In this document: positions 17,756 to 26,588 of the stretch, one piece after another
How the letters are laid out: the number at the start of each line of letters is the position of its first letter
Position numbering within the stretch: the stretch's first letter is position 1
NCBI GenBank assembly: GCA_035426385.1
Contig: DAOLZQ010000013.1
Location: 1 to 56,598, forward strand
DNA from: Parvibacillus sp035426385
Lineage (GTDB): Bacteria > Bacteroidota > Bacteroidia > Chitinophagales > Saprospiraceae
Length of the DNA: 56,598 bases
Reading direction: 5' to 3'
Program-made: the position numbers and the translations under genes
The notes under the pieces: model-generated
Seen by the model: the letters and a program-made list of their open reading frames with translations, nothing else
Databases searched by the model: none
Told to the model about the DNA's origin: nothing

Positions 17756-18549
17756 TGGAAGAATTTCACCGGGATGTAGAGGGGTATTTTCATATGCAGT
17801 ATCTGACTGCAAGAGATCATATTATTCCCTATTTGAAGCAATTTATGGACTTATCTACTCCACTCCGAATATTGGAAGTAGGTTGTGGTGAAGCAGGTGT
17901 GCTGAAAGCGTTTCATGATCAAGGCCATGATTGTACCGGTATTGAGCTGGAGAGTCATCGCATCGAAAGGGCTGAGAAGCTTCTTGCCCAGGAAATTGAA
18001 AGTGGCCGGATGCGCTTTATTGTGAAGAATATTTATGATATCGACCCACAGCAAGACCACCTTGAGTTATTTGACCTGATTATACTGAAAGATGTAATCG
18101 AACATATACCTCAACAGGAAAAGATTATGCCGGAGTTAAAAAAATTATCTGCTCCAGATGGATTCTTATTCTTTGCCTTTCCACCATGGCAAATGCCGTT
18201 CGGTGGTCATCAGCAAGTACTAAAAGACAAAAAGCTATCCAAATTGCCTTGGATGCATTTATTACCTGAGAGGCTATATAGAAAAATACTATTAAGCGGC
18301 GGTGACCAACCCTCTCTGATCGAGGAGCTTATCGAGCTTAAACATACGGGCATCACTATTGAAAAGTTCAGCCGAATTGCAAGCAGGACTTATGAGATCA
18401 TAAATCAGAAACTTTATCTGATCAATCCAATATATCAGTACAAATTCAAAGTTAAACCTCTAGCCACTCCACCGGTACTGAGAAACCTACCTTTTATTAG
18501 AAATTTTTATTCTACCTGTGCTTATTTTTTACTTCGCAATAAGTCATAG
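17755..18549 (+). CDS. class I SAM-dependent methyltransferase
   Basis: The 264-residue protein has motif I RILEVGCGEAGVLKAF, the acidic ribose-binding end of strand 2 (CTGIELES), and a motif IV-like LFDLIILKDVIEHIP. This resembles the Methyltransf_23/UbiG-like group that acts on small molecules or glycans. It lacks an (N/D)PPY motif, so it is not an adenine-DNA methylase. The ATG overlaps the previous stop (ATGA-type, 1-base overlap), indicating translational coupling with the PD-(D/E)XK protein. It appears to end the glgC/ATP-grasp run. The C-terminal part (residues 160-264) is family-specific and I do not recognise it. Confidence 0.86.
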   Translation: MEEFHRDVEGYFHMQYLTARDHIIPYLKQFMDLSTPLRILEVGCGEAGVLKAFHDQGHDCTGIELESHRIERAEKLLAQEIESGRMRFIVKNIYDIDPQQDHLELFDLIILKDVIEHIPQQEKIMPELKKLSAPDGFLFFAFPPWQMPFGGHQQVLKDKKLSKLPWMHLLPERLYRKILLSGGDQPSLIEELIELKHTGITIEKFSRIASRTYEIINQKLYLINPIYQYKFKVKPLATPPVLRNLPFIRNFYSTCAYFLLRNKS

Positions 18550-18719
18550 ATTTAAACCAATGCAGTTAAAATGGGAGCTACACGGCAGATGTGGCCAGGT
18601 CATAGTTTCTTGCCATAAGCCATCTCAAAGACATGATAATGCGTAGGTATTTATAATCCTCCGACACTACTGAAAGTGCTGATATTCAACAGATACTTTT
18701 ATATGCATTGAAATTATCT

Positions 18720-18727
18720 TACCTTTG
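18720..18727 (+). promoter_or_regulatory. -7 box of the ferredoxin promoter
   Basis: TACCTTTG is a perfect TAnnTTTG match 23 bases before the ATG. The -33 position holds TTTT (18697-18700), with a 19-base spacer, in place of TTTG. Confidence 0.5.
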
Positions 18728-18750
18728 CGGCGAAATTTTATTCTGTAGAA

Positions 18751-19098
18751 ATGGCGATTATAATCACTGATGAATGTATAAACTGTGGCGCGTGTGAGCC
18801 TGAATGCCCGAATAATGCCATCTATGAAGGTGGCATCGAATGGGCGATAAAGGATGGAACCGGGATTATCGGCCCATATACATTAAATGATGGTACAGTA
18901 GTTCAGCCCGATGAAAGAAATGCACCCATATCAGACGACTATTACTTTATCGTTCCTGATAAATGCACTGAGTGCGTAGGTTTTCACGAAGAGCCGCAGT
19001 GTGCTGCAGTATGCCCTGTCGATTGCTGTGTTCCTGACCCAGCCCATGTAGAGAGTAATGAAATATTACTCGATAGAAAGGAGAAACTCCACGTATAG
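18751..19098 (+). CDS. 4Fe-4S dicluster ferredoxin (YfhL-like)
   Basis: This 115-residue cytoplasmic electron carrier binds two [4Fe-4S] clusters. The first site is Cys9-x2-Cys12-x2-Cys15-x3-Cys19-Pro (CINCGACEPECPN). The second is CTECVGFHEEPQCAAVCPVDCC, with the eight-residue insertion between the second and third cysteines that marks the YfhL/Allochromatium-type ferredoxins. Between them lies an acidic stretch of about 45 residues. The redox partners are unknown. It is preceded by a good -7 box and stands alone, converging on the FAD oxidoreductase gene; partnership with that flavoprotein cannot be inferred from convergence. Confidence 0.92.
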   Translation: MAIIITDECINCGACEPECPNNAIYEGGIEWAIKDGTGIIGPYTLNDGTVVQPDERNAPISDDYYFIVPDKCTECVGFHEEPQCAAVCPVDCCVPDPAHVESNEILLDRKEKLHV

Positions 19099-19224
19099 AT
19101 AGTTGGGAATTTGTATGTTGGTTATTTTGAGCGAACTTACAGTTGTTTGAAATTTTACGGTTTACCAACCACTTAGCAATGTTTATTATCTCACTCTGAG
19201 TTATAAATCTTCTTTTTATGATCC

Positions 19225-20334
19225 TTACCTCGTAAAGCCGGCGAGTATCTCGCCTACTCTACTACTCAGTGCCACACCCATGCCACCCATACGGACACCC
19301 ACAAATATGCCGGGCGCATATTCTTCGATAATGGGCATCTTTACCTCACCAACGCCCAAAATGCCACTCCACGCATAATCAATGGTCGCAGTTTCGGTTC
19401 CTCCTACAAATTCGTGTAATTTTGACTGGAGCAAGTCCAATCCCTGTGGTGTAGTCCCCAGCTCATCAGTCGTTTCCGAAGTCCCTAAGAGATGGCGCCC
19501 TCCACCTATTAATACTCTGTTGCCAATATTTCGGATATAAAAATATCCACGGTCTAAATGGAAGCATCCGTTCAATCGCAATTCGGGCAATTCAGCGGTA
19601 ACTATGACCTGATTGCGGACTGGTGCCACTTGCAGATCGTGAATAAGTTCACCCGCAAAAGCATTGGTGGTAATGAAAACACCCTTGGCTTGAATTTCAC
19701 CAAGATTGGTCCTTACCAAGTGGGAACTTTGATCAATCTCATTTACAGACACACCATTTAATATTCGGATATTTTGTTTCAGACATATTTGAAGTAACGA
19801 AGTATAAAATAGACCGGTGTTAATACTTCCTTCGTACTGATTGAATATGCAATGATGTACACTCTTCAGGCCGAGAGGAGTATCAGATTCTATTGAAAAT
19901 ACATTTTTAAAGCCTATTGCCTCACTTACCATAGTTGAAATCAAATCAAATTTTTCAACACAAGTTTCGTATAGAGCTTCATCATTGGCTCCAAAGAGCT
20001 CATAGTTACCACTGGGTTTATAACCCATATGCTCATCTCCTATGGTCCTCCGGCTCAGTTGCAGACCTTCCCATCGCATACGAATCAAATGCTGCATCTG
20101 AGCTTCGCTCATATGAGTAGAGTCATCTACGAGTTCTGAGACACTGCCAAAGCAGGCAAAGCCCGCATTGCGTGTACTAGCACCACGTGAATAAGCACCA
20201 CGCTCTAAAACAAGTATATGAGCTAGGGGATTTGTTTTTCTAAGAAAAAAAGCTGTAAACAGACCGACAAGTCCCGCCCCAACAATCACAAAATCAGGAC
20301 TACCGATAAGCGACTTTTCTTCCCAATAACTCAG
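19225..20334 (-). CDS. FAD-dependent oxidoreductase (DAO family), start uncertain
   Basis: The protein has the dinucleotide-binding FVIVGAGLVGLFTAFFL, then VLERGAYSRGASTRNAGFACFGS and the C-terminal FVGVRMGGMGVALSS, all typical of glycine-oxidase/D-amino-acid-oxidase-like flavoproteins. Substrate unknown. The first standard start in frame is GTG at 20289, but it would cut the first beta strand to three residues. Upstream in the same frame the sequence reads SYWEEKSLIGSPDF, which resembles the N-terminus I recall for relatives (M-x-[SF]-[FY]-W-E). The only plausible start there is CTG at 20334, 14 bases after the previous stop. I therefore propose 20334 with 20289 as the fallback. Third gene of the glnS run. 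Confidence 0.82.
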   Translation of the reverse strand: MSYWEEKSLIGSPDFVIVGAGLVGLFTAFFLRKTNPLAHILVLERGAYSRGASTRNAGFACFGSVSELVDDSTHMSEAQMQHLIRMRWEGLQLSRRTIGDEHMGYKPSGNYELFGANDEALYETCVEKFDLISTMVSEAIGFKNVFSIESDTPLGLKSVHHCIFNQYEGSINTGLFYTSLLQICLKQNIRILNGVSVNEIDQSSHLVRTNLGEIQAKGVFITTNAFAGELIHDLQVAPVRNQVIVTAELPELRLNGCFHLDRGYFYIRNIGNRVLIGGGRHLLGTSETTDELGTTPQGLDLLQSKLHEFVGGTETATIDYAWSGILGVGEVKMPIIEEYAPGIFVGVRMGGMGVALSSRVGEILAGFTR

Positions 20335-20348
20335 CTCAGACTGCAGAT

Positions 20349-20717
20349 TTAGTCGGCTTTAGGATGGGGAAACATCTTACTCTGATCTTCATGGGTATTA
20401 TCCAGGCATTTGAGATCTTTCTCGATGATGATATCCAACTGATCATCACCGAATTTTTTCTTGTAATACAAGCCCAGGTCAGCGCTCTTGATCCACTCCT
20501 TACCCATATCGATGGGGATACTGAGGGTGATATTCTGACCTTCAAGCGATACATTGATATCGGTCAGATCCACCAGAGCCACCATATAGGTCAATACATG
20601 ATTTTGTCCAAATCCAAAGGGAGTAGCAGCAGTAACTAAACCAGTCGCATCTAACTGCTCGATGTCTTCCATGTCCAATCTAAACCTAACTGAATTTTTG
20701 TAAATCCTTATTTTCAT
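20349..20717 (-). CDS. small conserved protein (DUF7009-like)
   Basis: This 122-residue protein begins MKIRIYKNSVRFRLDMEDIEQL and has a central ITLSIPIDMGKEWIKSADLGLYY. It ends with IIIEKDLKCLDNTHEDQSKMFPHPKAD. The Glu-Lys-Asp...Cys-Leu...Glu-Asp...Phe-Pro-Pro pattern is shared by small conserved proteins of Bacteroidota and relatives that I believe are called DUF7009; their function is unknown. There is no signal peptide or membrane segment. It lies 4 bases after glnS and 14 bases before the proposed CTG start of the FAD oxidoreductase, so the three are probably co-transcribed. Confidence 0.8.
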   Translation of the reverse strand: MKIRIYKNSVRFRLDMEDIEQLDATGLVTAATPFGFGQNHVLTYMVALVDLTDINVSLEGQNITLSIPIDMGKEWIKSADLGLYYKKKFGDDQLDIIIEKDLKCLDNTHEDQSKMFPHPKAD

Positions 20718-20721
20718 AGCG

Positions 20722-22377
20722 TCAATTTTTTTTCCAATTATCTTTGAGCCCTACTGTCCTATTGAAAGTGATGTGTGCTGCGGTAGAATTCTTATCAACC
20801 GTAAAATAACCTTTTCTTAGGAATTGACAATGTTCTCCAGGCTTTAATTTTGAAATTGATTGCTCTGCTTTAGCATTTTGAATGACCTGAAGCGAGTTCT
20901 CATTGATATATGTCTTAAAATCATTGTCTTCGCTCATCGGATTCTCCACTTTGAATAGTCGATCGTATATCCTGACCTCCATATCCTCAGCATGAGTGGC
21001 ATCTACCCAATGAATTGTCGACTTCACTTGAAGGCTAGAAGTATCTGATCCAGACCTGCTATTGGGATAGTAAGTGACTTTTAATTCTGATAGCTGCCCG
21101 TCGCCATCTTTGATGACCTCATCGCACTTAATGATATAACCGTGCTTTAGCCTTACCATACCCTCAGGTATTAATCTAAAGTATTTTTTTTCAGGTATTT
21201 CCATAAAATCATCCCGTTCAATATAAAACTGACCAGTCAGGGGAAGATTTCGTTCGCCGGCAGTTGAATCTTCAGGATTATTTTCTGCTTCCAGCCATTC
21301 TGTATGACCTTCCGGCCAATTGGTGATGGTAACCAATAAAGGATCCAGCACAACCATTTTGCGGAGCGCTATTTTATTCAGATCTTCCCGTACACAGAAT
21401 TCAAGTAATCCTATATCTATCACATTTTCCCGCTTAGCTATACCTACACGACTAGCAAAATCACGAATACTAGCGGGTGTAAAGCCTCTGCGTCGCAGTC
21501 CTGAGATAGTAGGCATACGGGGATCATCCCAACCATCTACATAGCCTTCCTGAACTAACTGTAGCAATCGGCGCTTGCTCATCACTGTGTAATTCAGATT
21601 GAGTCGTGCGAACTCATACTGATGAGAAGGAAATATCCCTAACTTCTGAATAAACCAATCATATAAAGGCCGATGATGAATAAATTCCAGAGTACAAATA
21701 GAATGTGTGATCCGCTCGATGCTATCACTCTGCCCATGTGCGAAATCATACATCGGATATATGCACCATTGATCGCCTGTACGATGGTGATGGGCGAATT
21801 TAATCCTATATATCACCGGGTCACGCATGAGCATATTGGGAAGAGACATATCTATCTTTGCTCGCAGCACCTTAGATCCTTCTGCAAACTCACCTGCTTT
21901 CATGCGTCGAAAGAGGTCCAGATTTTCGTCAATCGATCTCTCGCGAAAGGGGCTGTTGTCTCCGGGTACAGTCGGTGATCCCTTGCCTGCCGCGATCTGT
22001 TCCGGATTGGAATCATCGACAAAAGCATCACCTTGAAGAATCAATTGCTCAGCAAAAGCATATAGCTGGTCAAAATAATCGCTGGCGTAAAATTCATGCT
22101 CCCAGTCGAAACCCAGCCAACGGATGTCTTCTTTGATCGCATCTACATACTCTGTCTCCTCTGTAGATGGATTGGTATCATCGAAGCGAAGATTGGTAGT
22201 ACCCTTATATTTATCTGCCAATCCAAAATTAAGGCAAATCGCCTTAGCATGACCAAGATGAAGGTAACCATTAGGCTCTGGTGGAAATCGGGTGGCTACC
22301 CGGCCACCGTGGACGTTATTTTCCAGATCCTGCTCTACAATCTGCTCCAAAAAATTCAAACTTTCATTCTCGCTCAT
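20722..22377 (-). CDS. glnS: glutamine--tRNA ligase
   Basis: GlnS charges tRNA-Gln with glutamine. The 551-residue class I synthetase has the HIGH motif as HLGH (residues 40-43, in FPPEPNGYLHLGHAK) and the KMSKS motif as VMSKR. The catalytic domain contains RFDDTNPSTEETEYVDAI and MYDFAHGQSDSIERITHSICTLEF, followed by two anticodon-binding beta barrels. The motif FDDTNP and the HLGH form are those of GlnRS rather than GluRS. The length is normal. A perfect -7 box lies 34 bases upstream, and two small genes follow in the same direction. Confidence 0.97.
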   Translation of the reverse strand: MSENESLNFLEQIVEQDLENNVHGGRVATRFPPEPNGYLHLGHAKAICLNFGLADKYKGTTNLRFDDTNPSTEETEYVDAIKEDIRWLGFDWEHEFYASDYFDQLYAFAEQLILQGDAFVDDSNPEQIAAGKGSPTVPGDNSPFRERSIDENLDLFRRMKAGEFAEGSKVLRAKIDMSLPNMLMRDPVIYRIKFAHHHRTGDQWCIYPMYDFAHGQSDSIERITHSICTLEFIHHRPLYDWFIQKLGIFPSHQYEFARLNLNYTVMSKRRLLQLVQEGYVDGWDDPRMPTISGLRRRGFTPASIRDFASRVGIAKRENVIDIGLLEFCVREDLNKIALRKMVVLDPLLVTITNWPEGHTEWLEAENNPEDSTAGERNLPLTGQFYIERDDFMEIPEKKYFRLIPEGMVRLKHGYIIKCDEVIKDGDGQLSELKVTYYPNSRSGSDTSSLQVKSTIHWVDATHAEDMEVRIYDRLFKVENPMSEDNDFKTYINENSLQVIQNAKAEQSISKLKPGEHCQFLRKGYFTVDKNSTAAHITFNRTVGLKDNWKKN

Positions 22378-22410
22378 AGATAACCTTACTTTTACTATTC
22401 ATTAAGAATA

Positions 22411-22418
22411 CAAAGGTA
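22411..22418 (-). promoter_or_regulatory. -7 box of the glnS promoter
   Basis: On the minus strand this reads TACCTTTG, a perfect TAnnTTTG match 34 bases before the glnS ATG. No TTTG is visible at -33. Confidence 0.45.
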
Positions 22419-22551
22419 AACTTATCTGCACATACTTGATTTAACCTACCCTATTCAACTATTTATTGTCGCCAATAATAAACATTGTCAGAATCCGGGA
22501 TTAATATTACATCTAATTTGCTTCCCAGTCGTTTACCTCAAAATAGATCAA

Positions 22552-24777
22552 ATGAATGCTATTTACAATTTCCTTCTCTTGACAATCTTTGTTTTTAGTA
22601 CTATCCTAGTTTCTGCTCAGGAATTTAGTAAAATCAATCCGGTGTTTTTAAATGATAATGAAGTTCTATTCAATGCCGCAGCAGGTGGCATGAACAGCCC
22701 GATGTTTTACCAATTTGATCTTGATGGAGATGCGATGGACGAGATAATTGTTTTTGACAAGGCCGGCGAGTGCTTTATTGTATATAAATATGAAACAGCG
22801 ACCTCACAATATAAAGTCGATATACATCCACCTATTGCATTTCCTAGATTGGGTAATTGGGTGATACTAAAGGATTATAACCTCGATGGAGTACCTGATA
22901 TTTTTAGCTATCCGCAAGAGGGTGCGGGTGGATTTCAAGTTTGGCGCGGATACATGGAAGCGGGAATCATAAAGTTTAGTTTGGTACAGTTGCAACAGGG
23001 TGAATTTAATATTCTGTATTTTCAATCACCTAATGCGGGCAAATTAAATATATATGTTTCAGGGATAGATTTAGCATGTATCAAAGATATTGATGGTGAC
23101 CAAGATCTAGACATTTTTACCTTTAACCCGGATGGTACCTATCTGGAATTTTATCAGAATATGGCCGTTGAAAAGGGATATTCATTGGATTCTCTGATCT
23201 ATACCCGAAAAGATGTTTGCTATGGAAAATTTCTAGAAAATGCCTTCACCAATGAGATAAATATGAGCAGCAACCCCAATCTATGCGCCAATGCATTTCA
23301 GGAGCCACCCCTTGAACGGAGACACTCCGGCTCTACGACACTCATTTATGATGTTGATCATGATGGCCTACAGGATATACTTTTGGGAGATATATCTTTT
23401 GAAAATGTAAATTTCTTGCGCAATACAGGTACAGATATAAAATCCTTTATCACAGAAAATCACCATGATTTCCCCGCCTCTATAGGCGGAATCAAGGTAG
23501 GTGTATTTCCTGCTACTTACCTATTGAATCCATTTCCGGACAAAAACGAGCACTTGCTATTTACAAGCAACTCAGGCACGCTGGTAGACGAAAGCAAGAT
23601 GAACTGGCTGCTGCGCCACGTCGCCGGAGATCAGTATGAACTAGTAGACTCCAACTTTCTACAAGACGCCACCATAGATTTAGGAAGTGGATTTCACCCT
23701 GTTATTATCGATGTCAATGCAGATGGAAAACCCGACATTATTGCCGGAAATGATCTGACTAAGGATGGTGATAACTATGTCTCCGGTCTTACCTTGTACC
23801 TGAATGAATCTACAACTGATGAGCTAAAATTTAAGCTGGCAGATAATGATTATTTAGGGTTAAAAGCACTAGGCAGTCAAAACTACACCTATCAACCGAC
23901 AGTAGGTGACCTTGATGACGATGGATTTATAGACCTACTGATTGGCACAATTCAAGGCACCATTATGAGATTTGAAAGCACTACCAAAAGCCCCGAACCA
24001 CTTAATTTCGAATTTCTCGAAAACCCATATCAAAATATTAAAGTGGCCTCACGTGCTGCACCCGGTATGATTGATATAGATGGTGACGGAGATATGGATA
24101 TACTTATAGGTGACCGTAGTGGCCGATTTGCACTATTTATCAACAATGGTACACCCACCACACCTCAGTTTGAACCCAAGTTTAATATGTCGCCTAATGT
24201 TTATCCGTATGGAGGGATCTCAGTACAGGAGCCAGCAGAGATAGAAGGTGACGCTACGGTGCATTTTCAGAAGATACAAGACAAAACTTATTTGATCTCC
24301 GGTGGCAAATCCGGAGAAGTGTATTGGTTCGAAGGCATTACAAATGATCCCCAAGCTATACTTAGCAGGGTCAACTGTTGTGAAGGCAATGGGTTTGACG
24401 GCAGGTTAAGTCACCCTGTTCTAGCCGATCTGAACGACGACAATACACTCGAGCTGATCAAAGGAAATATCAGGGGCGGCGTAAATTTCTACAGTACAAA
24501 TATCCAGACTAACAAAGCTTTTAGACCTATAGTCCCCTTATTGGCTGTAGATATCTATCCCAATATCGTAAGACGTAATGAGGTAATATATTATGAGACT
24601 TCTGAAAATATTGAAAAGATAGCTTTAATGAACTTTCAGGGGACACAAATGGAGTTAAATTTCAATAAGTATAGCAGACAGATAAGCCTGCCTGCACACA
24701 TAGCACAGGGCATCTATCTGATTCAATTTTTCGGTCATAATGGCAATATTACCAACAAGAAAGTCATAGTGTTGTAA
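22552..24777 (+). CDS. secreted FG-GAP/VCBS repeat protein with T9SS sorting domain
   Basis: A signal peptide (residues 1-24, ending VSAQ) leads into a 741-residue protein. It has about eight calcium-binding-type aspartate loops (for example DLDGDAMDE, DYNLDGVPD, DVNADGKPD, DLDDDGFID, DIDGDGDMD), the mark of FG-GAP/VCBS repeats that build a beta-propeller. The last 80 residues (from AVDIYPN through GIYLIQFFG to NKKVIVL) form a T9SS type A C-terminal sorting domain, so the protein should cross the outer membrane and be attached to or released from the surface. A role in adhesion or substrate binding is likely but not shown. It converges on a barrel-protein gene. Confidence 0.9.
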   Translation: MNAIYNFLLLTIFVFSTILVSAQEFSKINPVFLNDNEVLFNAAAGGMNSPMFYQFDLDGDAMDEIIVFDKAGECFIVYKYETATSQYKVDIHPPIAFPRLGNWVILKDYNLDGVPDIFSYPQEGAGGFQVWRGYMEAGIIKFSLVQLQQGEFNILYFQSPNAGKLNIYVSGIDLACIKDIDGDQDLDIFTFNPDGTYLEFYQNMAVEKGYSLDSLIYTRKDVCYGKFLENAFTNEINMSSNPNLCANAFQEPPLERRHSGSTTLIYDVDHDGLQDILLGDISFENVNFLRNTGTDIKSFITENHHDFPASIGGIKVGVFPATYLLNPFPDKNEHLLFTSNSGTLVDESKMNWLLRHVAGDQYELVDSNFLQDATIDLGSGFHPVIIDVNADGKPDIIAGNDLTKDGDNYVSGLTLYLNESTTDELKFKLADNDYLGLKALGSQNYTYQPTVGDLDDDGFIDLLIGTIQGTIMRFESTTKSPEPLNFEFLENPYQNIKVASRAAPGMIDIDGDGDMDILIGDRSGRFALFINNGTPTTPQFEPKFNMSPNVYPYGGISVQEPAEIEGDATVHFQKIQDKTYLISGGKSGEVYWFEGITNDPQAILSRVNCCEGNGFDGRLSHPVLADLNDDNTLELIKGNIRGGVNFYSTNIQTNKAFRPIVPLLAVDIYPNIVRRNEVIYYETSENIEKIALMNFQGTQMELNFNKYSRQISLPAHIAQGIYLIQFFGHNGNITNKKVIVL

Positions 24778-24823
24778 GCCCTTTTAATGCAAGCACCTAT
24801 TCAGTGGGGACTCTCTACTAAAA

Positions 24824-25444
24824 TTAGAAGATAATGCCAAGGGAGAGCGCAAAGGCCTCTTTAGAAAAATTGCTATCGGGGCTAAATTTATTAAATGTTC
24901 TGCCATAATCAGCCTCAATTGAGAAGGGCAATATAATTAGTCCTGCATTTGCAGTCCAGCCTATATTGAAGTAACGAAGTGGCTGTGAGTATCCATCCGC
25001 TTGAAGATCAAGTCCTTCGGGGGAGTAATCTGCAAAAACTCCTCCGGTGACCTTAAACCTAACGGCACGTGTGTCGAGCACATTCAGCCCAATGCGAAGC
25101 GGCAAATGTAATGTCCAGTTTTTAGTGTGTACTATCTTATCAAAAGGCTTTTCAAGAGAACCAAAGAAACGATCGTTGCCATCATTATACAGATTAGCGT
25201 GCAGTCCCGGCTGGATGAGTAACCAACCATCATAAAAGAGACCATCAAATCCAAATGTATAACCCGTACGCATACTGGAAAGTAACTTAGAATGTCCCGG
25301 ATTAAAGGATGTTCCAGTCAATCCCAGTTTAAGTACAACTCCGCTTTCGCGCTGTATTCTTTGTGCTTCCACTGTGCAGAACGTGGAAATAATTAAAAGC
25401 AAGAATAAATAAACTCTCAATATTACATTTTTAATAAAAAGCAC
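24824..25444 (-). CDS. outer-membrane beta-barrel protein (PorT-like)
   Basis: The protein has an N-terminal signal (hydrophobic residues 7-24, cleavage after VEAQ) and then a series of short alternating strands with GYTFGFDGLF, LIQPGLHANLY, LHLPLRIGLNV and a final FALSLGIIF ending in phenylalanine, as outer-membrane barrels do. The length of 206 residues fits the small PorT-like barrels. The start is not ATG: GTG at 25444 is used here, while TTG at 25420 would give a more compact signal peptide (MRVYLFLLLIISTFC). The function is unknown. A second barrel of this type lies at 1585-2259. Confidence 0.78.
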   Translation of the reverse strand: MLFIKNVILRVYLFLLLIISTFCTVEAQRIQRESGVVLKLGLTGTSFNPGHSKLLSSMRTGYTFGFDGLFYDGWLLIQPGLHANLYNDGNDRFFGSLEKPFDKIVHTKNWTLHLPLRIGLNVLDTRAVRFKVTGGVFADYSPEGLDLQADGYSQPLRYFNIGWTANAGLIILPFSIEADYGRTFNKFSPDSNFSKEAFALSLGIIF

Positions 25445-25576
25445 TTCGGTAAAAGTAAAAGAAAGAGTGGAGCTTATTTAGTATAAGGAATAAATTCATC
25501 TGATATTTGTTCATTTCGCAATCAAAGTAAGTATATGGAAAAATTAATATTAATTAGGCGCATAGCTTAATTATTC

Positions 25577-25584
25577 TACCTTTG
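25577..25584 (+). promoter_or_regulatory. -7 box upstream of the DUF6427-purQ pair
   Basis: TACCTTTG is a perfect TAnnTTTG match 23 bases before the GTG start at 25608. No TTTG is visible at -33. Confidence 0.45.
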
Positions 25585-25607
25585 TTGACACGTAAATATC
25601 TCATTAA

Positions 25608-26579
25608 GTGCTGGAATTATTCAGAAAGGAACAACCAGTTAGTTATATCTTTTTATTGTTGTACTGCCTGTTGCTGCGTCTGGCGGTTTTTTTTGGTGAG
25701 ACCAATTGGAAGCCCCTCTCCACGGATCCACTTAGTGAGTTAATATATCGTACAGTGGGTTTCAATAATCTGACTACTAATATTATAGGAACTCTACTGA
25801 TATTCATACAGGCTGTTATCATCATTGCGATGGTAAATAAAAATAAGATCACACGGGAAAATAGCATGTTTGCAGGTCTATTCTATATTTTAGTAGTAAC
25901 TCTCTTTCCCGATTTCAATTATTTTTCACCTGCACTACTGGCTAATACTGCGGTCATTCTCATGCTATTTAATATTTTCAGCGCTTACAAAAAGAATGGC
26001 CCAAACTCAAACGTTTTCAATGCCGGGATCTTTGCAGGAATGGCTATGATGCTGGATTTTAGTTACGGTATTTTTTTTGTAGCCGGATTGGTGGGGTTTA
26101 GTGTCGTAAAAGCATTCAAATTTGTAGAACGTATTCAATATATAATCGGCTTCGTGATACCGATTTTCCTCACTGCCACTTATTATTTTCTTATCGATCA
26201 GTTACCTATGTTTCAGGAAATGTTCTTTAATAATCTGAAATGGCTGGACTGGTTCGTTCCTATGAATTACATTACCTATATTAAAATAATTGTATTTGGT
26301 ATTATTCTACTTTATATACTACTAAATTTCAATAATTATGGCAAGAAAAATAGTGTCCACGCCCAGCGGAAAGTAGAAGTGTTGTTTTGGTTTATTGCAT
26401 TTAGTGCGCTCACTTTCTTATTTCAACCCGGTATCAGACTAGACCATCTTTTGGTCATGAGTGTACCTGTAGGTATCCTATTAGGATTCAGTATATTAGC
26501 TATAGAAAACAAACAAATAGCGGAGGTTCTACATATCATTTTAATAGCCACATCGTTCTTATTTCAATACATATTATAA
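25608..26579 (+). CDS. multi-pass membrane protein (DUF6427-like)
   Basis: The 323-residue protein is strongly hydrophobic, with about eight or nine membrane segments and little else. It opens LELFRKEQPVSYIFLLLYCL. The motif FRxxQP followed by membrane helices resembles DUF6427, a Bacteroidota inner-membrane family of unknown function that I recall lying near nucleotide-metabolism genes. The start is GTG, placed just after a perfect -7 box. purQ begins 9 bases after its stop, so the two should share a transcript. A glycosyltransferase of the EpsG/GT39-like type was considered, but no catalytic acidic loop is evident. Confidence 0.78.
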   Translation: MLELFRKEQPVSYIFLLLYCLLLRLAVFFGETNWKPLSTDPLSELIYRTVGFNNLTTNIIGTLLIFIQAVIIIAMVNKNKITRENSMFAGLFYILVVTLFPDFNYFSPALLANTAVILMLFNIFSAYKKNGPNSNVFNAGIFAGMAMMLDFSYGIFFVAGLVGFSVVKAFKFVERIQYIIGFVIPIFLTATYYFLIDQLPMFQEMFFNNLKWLDWFVPMNYITYIKIIVFGIILLYILLNFNNYGKKNSVHAQRKVEVLFWFIAFSALTFLFQPGIRLDHLLVMSVPVGILLGFSILAIENKQIAEVLHIILIATSFLFQYIL

Positions 26580-26588
26580 CTACATAAA

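Noticed and set aside
17291..18549. A minimal restriction-modification pair (HsdR_N-like nuclease plus methyltransferase)
   Set aside because: The methyltransferase lacks the (N/D)PPY or cytosine-methylase motifs and looks like a small-molecule or glycan enzyme. There is no specificity or helicase part.
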